From: Butyrivibrio sp. AE3009
Lineage (GTDB): Bacteria > Bacillota > Clostridia > Lachnospirales > Lachnospiraceae
Reading direction: 5' to 3'
Assembly (NCBI RefSeq): GCF_000420845.1
Contig: NZ_ATVS01000014.1
Coordinates: forward strand, 32,927 to 96,926
DNA: 64,000 nucleotides
This document shows positions 7,957-18,105 of the stretch, in pieces. The position numbers and the translations under genes are program-made. The notes under the pieces were generated by a model. It saw only the letters and a list, made by a program, of their open reading frames with translations. It searched no databases and was not told the DNA's origin. Within the stretch, counting starts at the first letter, position 1. Every line of letters starts with the position of its first letter.

Positions 7957-9036
7957 TTAGTTATTCTTCTCAAACTCGTTCATGAAGTCTACAAGCTTCT
8001 TAACGCCCTCAATAGGCATAGCGTTGTAAATACTTGCTCTCATGCCGCCTACTGTTCTGTGGCCCTTAAGGCTTACAAAGCCTGCCTTGGTAGCCTCAGC
8101 GATAAACTTGGCATTGAGCTCCTCTGAATCTGTAACAAAAGGAACATTCATAAGTGATCTGTCCTCAGGTCTTACTGTTCCCTTGAACATCTTGCTCTGA
8201 TCAAGATAGTTGTACAGAACAGCTGCCTTCTCCTCGTTTCTCTTCTGCATCTCAGTAAGGCCGCCCTGCTCCTTGAGCCACTTGAATACCAGTCCGCACA
8301 TATAGATGCTCCAGCAGTTAGGTGTATTGTAAAGTGAACCGTTGTCAGCCTGTGTCTTCCACTTAAGCATTGTAGGTGTGTAAGAAGGAACATCATCTGT
8401 GATGAGGTCTTCTCTGATAATGGAAATAACAAGGCCTGCAGGTCCTACGTTCTTCTGAACACCACCGTAGATAACACCGTACTTGGTAACATCAACGGGT
8501 TCTGAAAGGAAGCATGAAGAAACATCAGATACAAGAATATGTCCCTTGGTGTTGGGAAGAGTCTTGAACTTGGTTCCGTAGATTGTATTGTTCTCGCAGA
8601 TATATACGTAATCAGCATCCTCAGGAATATCAAGATCTGAGCAATCAGGAATATACGAGAAGGTCTTATCTGCACTTGATGCAACCTCGATGGCCTCTCC
8701 GTACTTCTGAGCCTCCTGATATGCCTTCTTGGCCCACTGGCCGGTGATGATGTAAGCAGCCTTCTTGTTCTTCATAAGGTTAAGAGGAACAGCTGCGAAC
8801 TGCTGGCTGGCTCCGCCCTGTAAAAAGAGAACCTTGTAATTGTCAGGAATATTCATAAGATCTCTAATATCCTGCTCGGCAGTCTGAATAACGCTGTCAA
8901 AGGTCTTGGATCTGTGGCTCATCTCATTGATGGACATACCGCAGCCATTGTAATCAAGCATCTCTGCTGCAGCCTGTTTCAAAACTTCTTCCGGAAGCAC
9001 TGCCGGACCAGCTGAAAAATTATAAACTCGTGACAA
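7957..9036 (-). CDS. serC: Phosphoserine aminotransferase
   Basis: PLP enzyme of serine synthesis: 3-phosphohydroxypyruvate plus glutamate to phosphoserine and 2-oxoglutarate. The 359 residues match the family. YNFSAGPAVLPEEVL at the N-terminus, FLQGGASQQF near 71-80 and the PLP lysine K195 in GGVQKNVGPAG are clear. The start is TTG preceded by AGGAGGAG. It is the first gene of serC-serA-DUF1015; the same cell would need a phosphoserine phosphatase, which is not in the window. Confidence 0.96.
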   Translation of the reverse strand: MSRVYNFSAGPAVLPEEVLKQAAAEMLDYNGCGMSINEMSHRSKTFDSVIQTAEQDIRDLMNIPDNYKVLFLQGGASQQFAAVPLNLMKNKKAAYIITGQWAKKAYQEAQKYGEAIEVASSADKTFSYIPDCSDLDIPEDADYVYICENNTIYGTKFKTLPNTKGHILVSDVSSCFLSEPVDVTKYGVIYGGVQKNVGPAGLVISIIREDLITDDVPSYTPTMLKWKTQADNGSLYNTPNCWSIYMCGLVFKWLKEQGGLTEMQKRNEEKAAVLYNYLDQSKMFKGTVRPEDRSLMNVPFVTDSEELNAKFIAEATKAGFVSLKGHRTVGGMRASIYNAMPIEGVKKLVDFMNEFEKNN

Positions 9037-9124
9037 TTTACTACTCCTCCTATAATTAAATTAATAGATTGGCTTGTGTCAAATACTTTAACAAGTTGAA
9101 TTGGTAAATGAATAAATTAATATC

Positions 9125-9152
9125 ATTTTACCTTCGATTTAAATTTTGTCAA
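9125..9152 (-). promoter_or_regulatory. serC-serA promoter
   Basis: On the minus strand, TTGACA (9147-9152) and TAAAAT (9125-9130) are separated by 16 bases in an AT-rich gap about 90 bases upstream of the serC start. The remaining stretch 9037-9235 shows no gene. Confidence 0.6.
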
Positions 9153-9235
9153 GAACGTCATTCCATAATGTTTGTTATTTAATATTTTATAACAAGGATC
9201 GCGAGAAGAAAAATTAAATTATTATTAAATAAAAA

Positions 9236-9275
9236 CGGACTAAAAACATCTTTTTTAATCGATGTTCTCAGTCCG
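9236..9275 (-). terminator. Terminator after glgX
   Basis: The arms CGGACT and AGTCCG, with inner arms AACATC and GATGTT, form an interrupted hairpin. On the minus strand it is followed by TTTTTATTT. It ends the long run of minus-strand genes that closes with glgX. Confidence 0.8.
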
Positions 9276-9334
9276 CTAATCTTTGATTATTTTGCAATCA
9301 ACCGCGTTTTGTAAAAAATCTTATATTCAACAAT

Positions 9335-11419
9335 TTACAATGCAACTAGTATAATTGTTGAACGAGGTTGTAGTTCAATGGATTCTTTATTTAAATATTT
9401 ATGTGATTTTTTGAAGTCAAAATTTGATGAATTTGAATCAAATTTTATGTTCCAATTCATGTGTTTGGGAATGATTGGAAGGTTAAAAATTCTCTTTTCC
9501 CAATATGAATTAACCAAAACATAAATGAATGTATCTTTTTTTGTGCCAAATTTTGTATGGTCTTCCGCATATAGGTATGCAAAAGACAGATTGGAAGCAT
9601 TCTCATCCAGTTCCCAAGGGGTTGTGCCATGGAATGACAGCTCCGGATATCCGGTGCCGTTGGGACCAAAATCATAACTTGCTGAAGTCAATACAGGATG
9701 AGCCTTCCTGAAAGCAATAAGGTTTTTCACATATTCAAAGAGTTCTCTGTTTCTGTCAAGATCGTTCCAGTCAAGGTACGATATCTCATTGTCCTGACAG
9801 TAGGCATTGTTATTGCCTTTCTGAGAATTGGCAAATTCATCCCCGGAGAGAAACATAGGCATTCCTCGGCTGGTTAGAAGGATTGTCATGAAATTCTTCA
9901 TCTGCTTAAGTCTGCATTCATTAACCTCAGGATCGTCGCATTCGCCCTCTGCCCCGCAGTTCCAGCTGTAATTGTCATTGGAACCGTCTCTGTTATCCTC
10001 ACCGTTACCTTCGTTGTGCTTATCATTGTACGATACCAGGTCATTAAGCGTAAATCCATCGTGACAGGTAATGAAATTTACTGACAGTAACGGACTTTTA
10101 CCTCCGTACAGATCCTCCGAGCCACGTATTCTTCTATACGCTTCAGGCGCAAGCTCTCCTGTTCCTTTTACAAATTGCCTTATAGCATCACGGTATTTTC
10201 CATTCCATTCGGCCCATCTGTTGTATGAAGGAAAACTTCCTACCTGGTACAACCCGCCTGCATCCCAGGCCTCTGCAATAAGAACACTCTTGCCAAGGAC
10301 AGCATCATGAGCAAGACTCTCAAGAAGTGGTGGATTCATCATAGGATGTCCATCCTCATCTCTGGACAAGATAGATGCCAGATCAAACCTGAATCCGTCC
10401 ACATGGTAGGAAAATACCCAGTACCTTAGGCAATCCAGAATAAAGTTTCTGACAACAGGATTATTGCAGTTCATAGTATTGCCACAACCGCTAAAGTTAT
10501 AGTAACCTCCATCCGGCGTCAAAAGATAATAATTCCTGTTATCAATACCTTTAAAAGAAATATAAGGGCCGTTTTCATTCCCCTCAGCTGTATGATTAAA
10601 CACCACATCCAAAATTACTTCGATACCATTTCTGTGCAGGTGCTTTATCATATTTTTGAGCTCATCGCTCTCCATACCAAAGGGCGCAGATGCAGCATAC
10701 CCTGCTTTTGGTGCAAAAAATCCCACAGTAGAATATCCCCAGTAATTCAGGAGTCTTTGTCCATTTACTACTCTGGAGTTCTCAAATTCATCAAATTCGA
10801 ATATAGGCATCAATTCGATACAGTTTATACCAAGCTCTTTTAGGTATGGAATCTTCTCAAGAATTCCTGCATAAGTTCCCTTGTATTTCACACCACTGGA
10901 CTGATGAGCAGTAAAAGACCTCACATGCATCTCATAAATAATCAGATCCTGCTGCAGAAGCTCTAACGGCTTATCGCCTTCCCAATCATAATCTTCTCTG
11001 ATTATCTGTCCTCGATGCTGAAAATCATCTTTCCGCCGCCCCTTCCCCCAAACAGAACGCCCGGAAATTGATTTGGCGTATGGGTCAAGGAGAACTTTGC
11101 TCTTATCAAATCGAAGCCCCTTTTCCGGCGCATATTCACCGTCGAACCGGTATCCATACTCAACAGTCTCGATGTTTAAGCCAAATACCATCATGGTATA
11201 GACATCCCCGATACGAAATTCCTCCGGAAAAGGTATCTCAACAAAGGGTTTATTTGCTCCGTGATTAAACAAAAGGAGCGTACAGCCCCTTGCCTCAGTG
11301 GAGTAAATACTAAAGTTTACTCCTCCATCGGTGACTGTCGCTCCAAAGGGCATAATACGCCCGATTCGATATTCAAGTCCTTTTATCTTGTTGGTAGGAA
11401 AAGTATCAACAAGTCTCAT
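9335..11419 (-). CDS. glgX: Glycogen debranching enzyme / isoamylase-type alpha-1,6-glucosidase
   Basis: Hydrolyses alpha-1,6 branches in glycogen or maltodextrin in the cytoplasm. An N-terminal CBM48 domain (about 20-110) precedes a GH13 barrel with all four catalytic regions intact: DVVFNHT (D271), DGFRFDL (nucleophile D346), IAEAWD (acid/base E383) and CHDG (H453-D454). A C-terminal beta domain ends the 694 residues. I start at the ATG at 11419 because GAGAGG lies 7 bases upstream; a GTG 10 codons earlier has no ribosome site. It contrasts with the GlgB-like gene 4 kb away, whose equivalent residues are lost. Confidence 0.93.
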   Translation of the reverse strand: MRLVDTFPTNKIKGLEYRIGRIMPFGATVTDGGVNFSIYSTEARGCTLLLFNHGANKPFVEIPFPEEFRIGDVYTMMVFGLNIETVEYGYRFDGEYAPEKGLRFDKSKVLLDPYAKSISGRSVWGKGRRKDDFQHRGQIIREDYDWEGDKPLELLQQDLIIYEMHVRSFTAHQSSGVKYKGTYAGILEKIPYLKELGINCIELMPIFEFDEFENSRVVNGQRLLNYWGYSTVGFFAPKAGYAASAPFGMESDELKNMIKHLHRNGIEVILDVVFNHTAEGNENGPYISFKGIDNRNYYLLTPDGGYYNFSGCGNTMNCNNPVVRNFILDCLRYWVFSYHVDGFRFDLASILSRDEDGHPMMNPPLLESLAHDAVLGKSVLIAEAWDAGGLYQVGSFPSYNRWAEWNGKYRDAIRQFVKGTGELAPEAYRRIRGSEDLYGGKSPLLSVNFITCHDGFTLNDLVSYNDKHNEGNGEDNRDGSNDNYSWNCGAEGECDDPEVNECRLKQMKNFMTILLTSRGMPMFLSGDEFANSQKGNNNAYCQDNEISYLDWNDLDRNRELFEYVKNLIAFRKAHPVLTSASYDFGPNGTGYPELSFHGTTPWELDENASNLSFAYLYAEDHTKFGTKKDTFIYVLVNSYWEKRIFNLPIIPKHMNWNIKFDSNSSNFDFKKSHKYLNKESIELQPRSTIILVAL

Positions 11420-11467
11420 ATAAATGCCTCTCGTCAAATAACGAAACACTTTATATCGGTAGCACTA

Positions 11468-12985
11468 TTAATAATATAACACTACAGGGGTTCCTACTTC
11501 CACCACTTCCCACAGCTGACTTACCTGGGACTCAGGGCAGTTAATGCAGCCATGCGAACCGTCGCGTTTATAAATTTCTTCTCCGAATTTGTTTCTCCAG
11601 TTAGCATCATGAATACCGACTCCCTTGTGTACACCAAGCCAGTAATTGACGTAGGAAACATAATCAGCGCCTCTAAGATAGGTGTGATAGCGTTTGTTGT
11701 AAATGTTGTAGACTCCTGTCGGAGTACCTCTCCCGCGATTAATATTACCGGTAACCACGGGCATCTCCATATTGAGCTGTCCGTCAACATAGTAGCGAAG
11801 CTCCTGCTTGCCCATATCTACTTCGATATAGGTTTGGCCAAGCTCTTTAGCAGCATCGAAGGATTTTACACCATCAGCCATAGATATTTCTCTTTTAACG
11901 GATGCAGATTTGGTATCTGCCAAAAATGCCGCCTTAAGATATTCGAATTCTTCGTCAATCTCAATAAGGCTTCCGTTTCCTCTGGAATTATCCCTGTAAA
12001 AAACTTCAGTTCCGGTGCCGTTTTTATAATTTGCAAGAAATCTGGAGGTATCGTAGGTCTCTTCAATTCCCTTGAGGAATTCATACATCTTGCGTTCACT
12101 GATGATCAGATTTCCATCATAGTCAAAAAGAAATCCATCTTCAGCCAGAACGCCTTCCTCCTCAAGATCCATTATCTCCCTGTTTCCGGCGATAAAGAGT
12201 CCCATACCGGGAGTTTTTTTGTCATACTCCTCTTCCAGCGCTACCTCCAGATCCTTATCTGTAAGTATCCACTTCGATACCTGCTCCTTATTGACAGGTA
12301 TCTCCTCGCCCATTACAGAGTAGCTGATACCGCAGCTCTGGACTTCATCAAGCTTGTCAAAGAGGGCAATTGTCCTCAGATCCTGCTCAGAGAGCTGAAG
12401 CTCTTCGTAGCAGCCTTCTGTTTCCGACAAATCAAGTGTAGTCTTATGCGTATCATAAGCAATATTTACAGCATTAAGAATATTTTCTTTGTTCGGAACA
12501 AGATTGTAAGCATCGTGAAGCTCATACCCGTTGCCCTTAACTATAGTGACATTGGGAATCTCTTTTTCTTCAAAAATCTCCCACGCTGCAACCTTATCAA
12601 GAAGAAGCGATCTGTCATAAGTTATATCAGGCTCATATTGAATAACCAGGTTCTTAAATACGTTAAGTCCCCATGCATATGGGTTGGAATTATCAATGAA
12701 ATCTCTCAGAGGCCCTGTAAAATCCACTTTCAGGTTCACATCCTCAGGTGATATTACCAGTTCTTCTCCGTCTGTGCCTTTAATGACAAAATCTTCGCAC
12801 TTATACTGCGCCACAAGTTCAGCATTGACCTGTTCCACGGTCATTCCGGTGCAATAAACACCATTTATCCAGGTAAAACATGGAAATCCGTCGGTATAGT
12901 ACATTCCAAGAAGAACATAAAGGCCGGCGAAAATCACCAGCCCAATTGTTATAAATAAACCAAAAATTTTAAAACCTTTTTTCAT
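11468..12985 (-). CDS. L,D-transpeptidase (YkuD) with peptidoglycan-binding-like N-terminus
   Basis: Envelope enzyme that forms 3-3 peptidoglycan cross-links or anchors proteins. A single N-terminal membrane helix (about 8-28) places it outside the cell. About 300 residues follow that resemble the paired binding domains often found before YkuD. The C-terminal YkuD domain has GIHDANW and the catalytic SHGCIN (H478, C480). The start is uncertain: the ATG at 12985 has GGGGAG only 1-2 bases away, and a GTG at 12994 is no better. It follows ilvB closely but is unrelated to it in function, so the operon is mixed. Confidence 0.88.
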   Translation of the reverse strand: MKKGFKIFGLFITIGLVIFAGLYVLLGMYYTDGFPCFTWINGVYCTGMTVEQVNAELVAQYKCEDFVIKGTDGEELVISPEDVNLKVDFTGPLRDFIDNSNPYAWGLNVFKNLVIQYEPDITYDRSLLLDKVAAWEIFEEKEIPNVTIVKGNGYELHDAYNLVPNKENILNAVNIAYDTHKTTLDLSETEGCYEELQLSEQDLRTIALFDKLDEVQSCGISYSVMGEEIPVNKEQVSKWILTDKDLEVALEEEYDKKTPGMGLFIAGNREIMDLEEEGVLAEDGFLFDYDGNLIISERKMYEFLKGIEETYDTSRFLANYKNGTGTEVFYRDNSRGNGSLIEIDEEFEYLKAAFLADTKSASVKREISMADGVKSFDAAKELGQTYIEVDMGKQELRYYVDGQLNMEMPVVTGNINRGRGTPTGVYNIYNKRYHTYLRGADYVSYVNYWLGVHKGVGIHDANWRNKFGEEIYKRDGSHGCINCPESQVSQLWEVVEVGTPVVLYY

Positions 12986-12999
12986 ACTCCCCACTTCTT

Positions 13000-14685
13000 T
13001 TAATTCTTAGACTTTTCCGCAAGATCCTTGGCGTCAAAGGTCTCGCTTAAGGAAGCTCCGGGTGAAACCATAGGGAATACCTTGTCATCCTCTTCTATTA
13101 TGCATTCAAGAAGAACAGGCTTCTTGGAGGCTATAGCCTTCTTAAGAGCAGGTGCAACCTCAGACTTCTTGCTGATACGAATTGCATCGCAGCCAAGACC
13201 CTCGGCTACCTTGCAGTAATCCACTTTGTCCTCAAAAATAGTCTGTGAATAGTGCTGTGAATAGAACAAAGTCTGCCACTGTCTTACCATACCAAGAACA
13301 TTGTTGTTGATAACAATCTCAATGATAGGAAGATTATATCTTGAGGCTGTGGCCAGCTCATTCATATTCATTCTAAAGCAGCCATCTCCCGCAATATTTA
13401 CGCAGAGCTTGTCAGGGTTAGCTACCTGAGCACCTATGCAGGCGCCAAGGCCGTAGCCCATGGTTCCAAGGCCTCCTGAAGTAAGGAAGGTTCTGGGTGA
13501 TCTGAATTTGTAATACTGGGCAGCCCACATCTGATGCTGTCCTACATCAGTAGAGATAATCGCATCGCCCTTGGTAAGCTTATCAAGCTCCTCGATGATA
13601 TAAGGGCAGGTAAGCTTGTCAGTCTCATAGGACAGAGGGAATTTCTTTTTATAATCACTTATTTTGGCAATCCATTCCTTGTGATCCATCTTTTCAAGTT
13701 TTTCATTGAGATCCCCCAGAACCTGCTTTAGGTCACCAACAATAGCATAGTTTATTCTTACGTTCTTGTTGATCTCAGCAGCATCAATATCTATCTGAAG
13801 AATCTTAGCTTTGGATGCAAAAGTCTTGGCATTGCCGGTTACTCTGTCAGAGAATCTTGCACCTAAAGTGATCAAAAGGTCACACTCAGAAACGCCAAAG
13901 TTAGAGGTTTTGGTTCCGTGCATACCGATCATGCCTGTATAGAGCTTGTGAGTTCCGTCAAATGCACCCTTACCCATAAGCGTATCGCATACAGGAGCAT
14001 CAATGAGCTCTGCAAACTCCTTAAGTTCCTTGGATGCTCCGGAGATAACAGCGCCGCCTCCGACATAGATAAAGGGTCTCTTGGAAGCCTTGATCATCTT
14101 AACCGCAGCTGCAATTTCATCGGAAGTATACTTTTTCTCAGGCTCTTCCTCAGAGATCTTCTCCTTACGATAATCGCAATGTGCCGCAGTAACATCCTTG
14201 GTGATATCCACAAGTACAGGACCGGGACGACCTGTTCTTGCGATCTTGAAAGCTTTTCTCAAAGTCTCGGCAAGATCCTTAACATCTTTTACAATATAGC
14301 CATGCTTAGTGATAGGCATTGTAATTCCGGCGATATCAACCTCCTGGAAGGTATCCTTGCCAAGAAGAGGCAGATTAACATTACAGGTAATCGCAACCAT
14401 AGGCACTGAATCCATATATGCGGAAGCAATACCTGTAACCAGGTTGGTTGAACCGGGGCCTGAGGTAGCCATACATACGCCCACCTTGCCTGTTGATCTG
14501 GCATAGCCGTCTGCCGCATGGGCAGCTCCCTGCTCATGGGAAGTTCTGATATGCAGGAAGTTGTCCTGCTGTTTGTACAATTCATCGTAGATATTAAGGA
14601 TTGTTCCTCCGGGATAACCAAAAACAGTATCTACTCCCTGTTCCTTAAGACATTCAAGAACAATCTGTGCTCCTGTAAGCTGCAT
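13000..14685 (-). CDS. ilvB: Acetolactate synthase, large (catalytic) subunit
   Basis: Thiamine-diphosphate enzyme: two pyruvates give acetolactate (valine and leucine), or pyruvate plus 2-oxobutyrate gives acetohydroxybutyrate (isoleucine). The catalytic Glu is E51 in TSHEQGAAHAADGYAR. The ThDP/Mg motif is GDGCFRMNMNEL, followed by INNN near 470. At 561 residues it is full length. The start is the ATG at 14685, behind GAGGAG; an upstream TTG would run through the ribosome site. No regulatory subunit gene (ilvN) is adjacent. It lies 27 bases after ilvD. Confidence 0.95.
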   Translation of the reverse strand: MQLTGAQIVLECLKEQGVDTVFGYPGGTILNIYDELYKQQDNFLHIRTSHEQGAAHAADGYARSTGKVGVCMATSGPGSTNLVTGIASAYMDSVPMVAITCNVNLPLLGKDTFQEVDIAGITMPITKHGYIVKDVKDLAETLRKAFKIARTGRPGPVLVDITKDVTAAHCDYRKEKISEEEPEKKYTSDEIAAAVKMIKASKRPFIYVGGGAVISGASKELKEFAELIDAPVCDTLMGKGAFDGTHKLYTGMIGMHGTKTSNFGVSECDLLITLGARFSDRVTGNAKTFASKAKILQIDIDAAEINKNVRINYAIVGDLKQVLGDLNEKLEKMDHKEWIAKISDYKKKFPLSYETDKLTCPYIIEELDKLTKGDAIISTDVGQHQMWAAQYYKFRSPRTFLTSGGLGTMGYGLGACIGAQVANPDKLCVNIAGDGCFRMNMNELATASRYNLPIIEIVINNNVLGMVRQWQTLFYSQHYSQTIFEDKVDYCKVAEGLGCDAIRISKKSEVAPALKKAIASKKPVLLECIIEEDDKVFPMVSPGASLSETFDAKDLAEKSKN

Positions 14686-14712
14686 TTTTTCACACTCCTC
14701 GTCTGGCAAATA

Positions 14713-16395
14713 TTATTTTGAAGTACCGGGAATCTCAAGGATTGCTCCTCTGTTTCCGCTGGTAACAAGTTCTCTGTATCTTGCAAGATAGCCGGTTGTT
14801 ACCTTGGGCTCTCTTGGCTGCCACTTAGCTCTTCTTGCAGCAAGCTCCTCATCGGATACCTTGACATTAAGAGCATTATTAGGAATATCAACGCTGATGA
14901 TATCGCCTTCTTCAACAAGTGCGATAGGTCCGCCAACAGCAGCCTCAGGAGATACGTGTCCGATGGACGCTCCCCTACTTGCTCCGGAGAATCTTCCGTC
15001 TGTTATAAGTGCAACAGTTGAGCCAAGGCCCATTCCGGCGATAGCTGATGTAGGATTGAGCATCTCTCTCATTCCGGGGCCACCCTTAGGGCCTTCGTAT
15101 CTGATAACTACTACATCACCCTCTTTAATCTTGCCACCAAGAATTGCGGAAATAGCATCTTCTTCACAGTCAAATACTCTTGCAGGACCCTCATGGGTCA
15201 TCATCTCAGGTGCAACTGCAGATTTCTTGACGATACCTGTATCAGGTGCAAGATTGCCCTTAAGAACAGCAATTCCACCTGACTGCATATATGGATTCTC
15301 AATAGGTCTGATAACTTCAGGATTGAGATTAGTTACACCTTCAAGGTTCTCCTTGATAGTCTTACCTGTAACTGTAATAAGATCGGTATTCAAAAGATCC
15401 TTCTTAACCAGCTCAGACATTACAGCAAGTACACCGCCTGCCTCGTTCAGATCTTCCATGTAAGTAGGACCAGCAGGAGCCAGATGGCAAAGGTTAGGGG
15501 TTCTTGAAGATACTTCATTAGCAATCTCCATGTTGAGATCAACCCCTGCCTCATGTGCGATAGCAGGAAGGTGAAGCATTGTATTGGTTGAGCATCCAAG
15601 AGCCATATCCATAGCAAGCGCATTCATAAATGCTTCCTTGGTCATAATATCTCTTGGTCTGATATTTTTCTCAATAAGATTCATTACTGCATAGCCGGCC
15701 TTCTTGGCAAGTCTGATTCTTGCAGAATATACCGCAGGAATAGTACCGTTACCGGGAAGTCCCATTCCGATTGACTCTGTGAGACAGTTCATGGAATTGG
15801 CTGTATACATACCTGAGCAGGAGCCGCAGGTAGGACATGCCTTTTCTTCGTACTCGCAGAGCTTGGCATTGGTCATCTTGCCTGCAGATACCGAACCAAC
15901 TGCTTCAAACATAGCAGAAAGTGAAGTCTTGTGACCATCTACTCTTCCTGCCATCATAGGACCGCCAGAAACAAATACTGTAGGAATATTAACACGGGCA
16001 GCTGCCATCAGAAGTCCCGGTACATTTTTATCACAGTTGGGTATGCATACCATTCCGTCAAAAGCATGTGCCTTAGCAAGGCACTCAGTGGAATCGGCTA
16101 TAAGATCTCTGGTAACAAGGGAATATTTCATTCCGATATGTCCCATGGCAATGCCGTCGCAAACAGCAATAGCAGGAACAACTACGGGCATACCACCGGC
16201 TTCTGCAACCGCAAGCTTAACAGCCTCAGTAATCTTATCCAGATTCATATGTCCCGGAACGATCTCATTGTATGAGCTGACAATACCGATAAGAGGTTTT
16301 CTTCTCTCCTCTTCGGTAAATCCAAGTGCATTAAATAAACTTCTGTGTGGAGCCTGCTGAAGGCCTTCCATAACTCTGTCACTATTCATAGCCAT
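14713..16395 (-). CDS. ilvD: Dihydroxy-acid dehydratase
   Basis: Fe-S lyase of branched-chain amino acid synthesis: dihydroxyisovalerate or dihydroxymethylvalerate to the 2-oxo acid. Cluster cysteines are visible at C79 (AVCDG), C121 ([10 protein letters not shown]) and C193 ([16 protein letters not shown]). The C-terminal [12 protein letters not shown] motif is present. The 560 residues are full length. The ATG at 16395 has AGGAG at 7 bases. It is co-directional with leuB and ilvB. Confidence 0.96.
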   Translation of the reverse strand: MAMNSDRVMEGLQQAPHRSLFNALGFTEEERRKPLIGIVSSYNEIVPGHMNLDKITEAVKLAVAEAGGMPVVVPAIAVCDGIAMGHIGMKYSLVTRDLIADSTECLAKAHAFDGMVCIPNCDKNVPGLLMAAARVNIPTVFVSGGPMMAGRVDGHKTSLSAMFEAVGSVSAGKMTNAKLCEYEEKACPTCGSCSGMYTANSMNCLTESIGMGLPGNGTIPAVYSARIRLAKKAGYAVMNLIEKNIRPRDIMTKEAFMNALAMDMALGCSTNTMLHLPAIAHEAGVDLNMEIANEVSSRTPNLCHLAPAGPTYMEDLNEAGGVLAVMSELVKKDLLNTDLITVTGKTIKENLEGVTNLNPEVIRPIENPYMQSGGIAVLKGNLAPDTGIVKKSAVAPEMMTHEGPARVFDCEEDAISAILGGKIKEGDVVVIRYEGPKGGPGMREMLNPTSAIAGMGLGSTVALITDGRFSGASRGASIGHVSPEAAVGGPIALVEEGDIISVDIPNNALNVKVSDEELAARRAKWQPREPKVTTGYLARYRELVTSGNRGAILEIPGTSK

Positions 16396-16407
16396 GTTCT
16401 CTCTCCT

Positions 16408-18105
16408 TTACCTTGTATAAACCAAAAAATTTTCATTTTCATATCTGACATGCATTGATTCAATATAGTCCCAGTTAATATCATCGTGAAATGCATAGAA
16501 TTTCCAATGATTTTCTCCCAGATATTCATCCTCGAGAAGGACCTTATCAAGAATCACCAGATCACATCCTGTTACATCCGTATTCAGACAATCAATGTTC
16601 CAACCAAATTTCAAAAGATATCTCTGATCACAGTCCAGAGCGGCAATCTTGCTCTTATTTGAAACATTCGCAACATACAGTGAGTTGAAAAGATCATTTT
16701 CCCTCTCACCCAGCTGCATATTGAACTGCGGACCCGAAATACGTATCAAAAAGTAGATAAATATCACCAAAACAGGTAAATACACAAATGCTGAATTATA
16801 CCATTTATCTGTTTTATTAATTATCTCAATTTCCTTATGGGGTGCATTATCAGCATCTGTATTTTCCATAATACCGTTGTAGATGCGAATGCCGAAGTTA
16901 ATGATCTTCTCCAAAACTCCGCAGATACACAGCGATATTAGAACTCCTCCAAAGAAAAAACTCTCAGCATAAGGAAGTTCGTGCCTGATTATAAGCATAA
17001 ATCCCACAAGAGTAAAATTAACAATAACAATCAAATTAATAACGGTTCTGCTGTACTCAAAGTGTCTGATACATTCTACCAGCAGTACCGATAATCCTGT
17101 TACCAGGAACAAAATGACTACCATGCTGACGCCGGGAGTGATCATCTCAAGAACTTCAAAGATCCAATTACCAAATTGCCTGCTGAAAGCCTGCGTATCC
17201 ATCTTTTGTACATACGCCTGCGACATCATCAGATCCGCACCTGTAAACCAGGCTTTCCCCGGAGTTCTCAGAAGTACTGAGGACTTAAGCCCGCCGTATT
17301 TCTCAATGGCACCTTCCGCATTGACCAGCAGATTGGTTCCCAATGACAGCCACACTGCAGAATATAAGAACACGGTCACAATCATGGAAACAACAGAAAC
17401 TCCAAGTATACCCTTAAGCTTTCTGTAGTAGATGTTCTCGGAATTGTTCCCATATACGCTGCGACTTCTCATTCCATTGATAAAGAGGAATGTAAAAGCC
17501 GCAACACAGGTAGGTAAAACCCATAACACACTTATCGGCACAGTATAAATGCCAAGCACCATGAAAAATCCAAGGAGCTTAAAATGCGGTTTCCTGCTCT
17601 CTCCCGCTTTGCATATATCTCCCAAAAGATATATGCCGGCAAGAAAACATGTGGTTCCAAGTGTATAACCTCTTCCCTGAACACTGAACTCATTCACCAT
17701 CTTCATGGAAGCATATAGAATTGTCGACGCCAGTGGAAGTCCGTGAGAATAATATCTTGAAGTTATCTTGTACATAAGTATCAGATTGACGATTGCACAG
17801 ACAAAAGATACTCCTCTAAGTCCCAGATAAGAATTCCCAAGCAGTGTAAGTATTGAAGCAATAACCGCATAACCTATATGGTCATTTGGCATAGTCCAGT
17901 GCAAAGCCGAATAAACAGGACCTCTGCTGATGAAATTGTAATAGGTATACAGTTCCGTAAATACAGGAGTAATGGCAAACATTCTCCATAAGTAATAGGC
18001 TCCCATCCCGATAATAAATAACGTGACCGCAATGGTCTCTGGTTCATGGGGTAAAAAATTGTATACCTTCTTTTCAGTTTTAGCTATTAATGATTCGTTC
18101 AGCAA
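16408..18105 (-). CDS. Polytopic membrane protein, GT-C glycosyltransferase-like
   Basis: The 565 residues contain about ten hydrophobic helices from residue 25 to 460 and end in a soluble domain of about 100 residues. The arrangement (an acidic residue in the first outer loop, [10 protein letters not shown], then many helices and a C-terminal extracytoplasmic part) resembles ArnT/PMT-type GT-C transferases that use lipid-phosphate sugars. I see no motif that fixes donor or acceptor. The start is TTG at 18105 behind GGGAG, overlapping the end of leuB by 26 bases, so it is probably translationally coupled. A sugar transferase between leuB and ilvD is unexpected. Confidence 0.6.
   Translation of the reverse strand: MLNESLIAKTEKKVYNFLPHEPETIAVTLFIIGMGAYYLWRMFAITPVFTELYTYYNFISRGPVYSALHWTMPNDHIGYAVIASILTLLGNSYLGLRGVSFVCAIVNLILMYKITSRYYSHGLPLASTILYASMKMVNEFSVQGRGYTLGTTCFLAGIYLLGDICKAGESRKPHFKLLGFFMVLGIYTVPISVLWVLPTCVAAFTFLFINGMRSRSVYGNNSENIYYRKLKGILGVSVVSMIVTVFLYSAVWLSLGTNLLVNAEGAIEKYGGLKSSVLLRTPGKAWFTGADLMMSQAYVQKMDTQAFSRQFGNWIFEVLEMITPGVSMVVILFLVTGLSVLLVECIRHFEYSRTVINLIVIVNFTLVGFMLIIRHELPYAESFFFGGVLISLCICGVLEKIINFGIRIYNGIMENTDADNAPHKEIEIINKTDKWYNSAFVYLPVLVIFIYFLIRISGPQFNMQLGERENDLFNSLYVANVSNKSKIAALDCDQRYLLKFGWNIDCLNTDVTGCDLVILDKVLLEDEYLGENHWKFYAFHDDINWDYIESMHVRYENENFLVYTR

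Noticed and set aside
11552..12751. A 399-codon open frame on the plus strand
   Set aside because: It is antisense to the L,D-transpeptidase gene, has no recognisable domain and no ribosome site; the minus-strand frame carries the SHGC catalytic motif.
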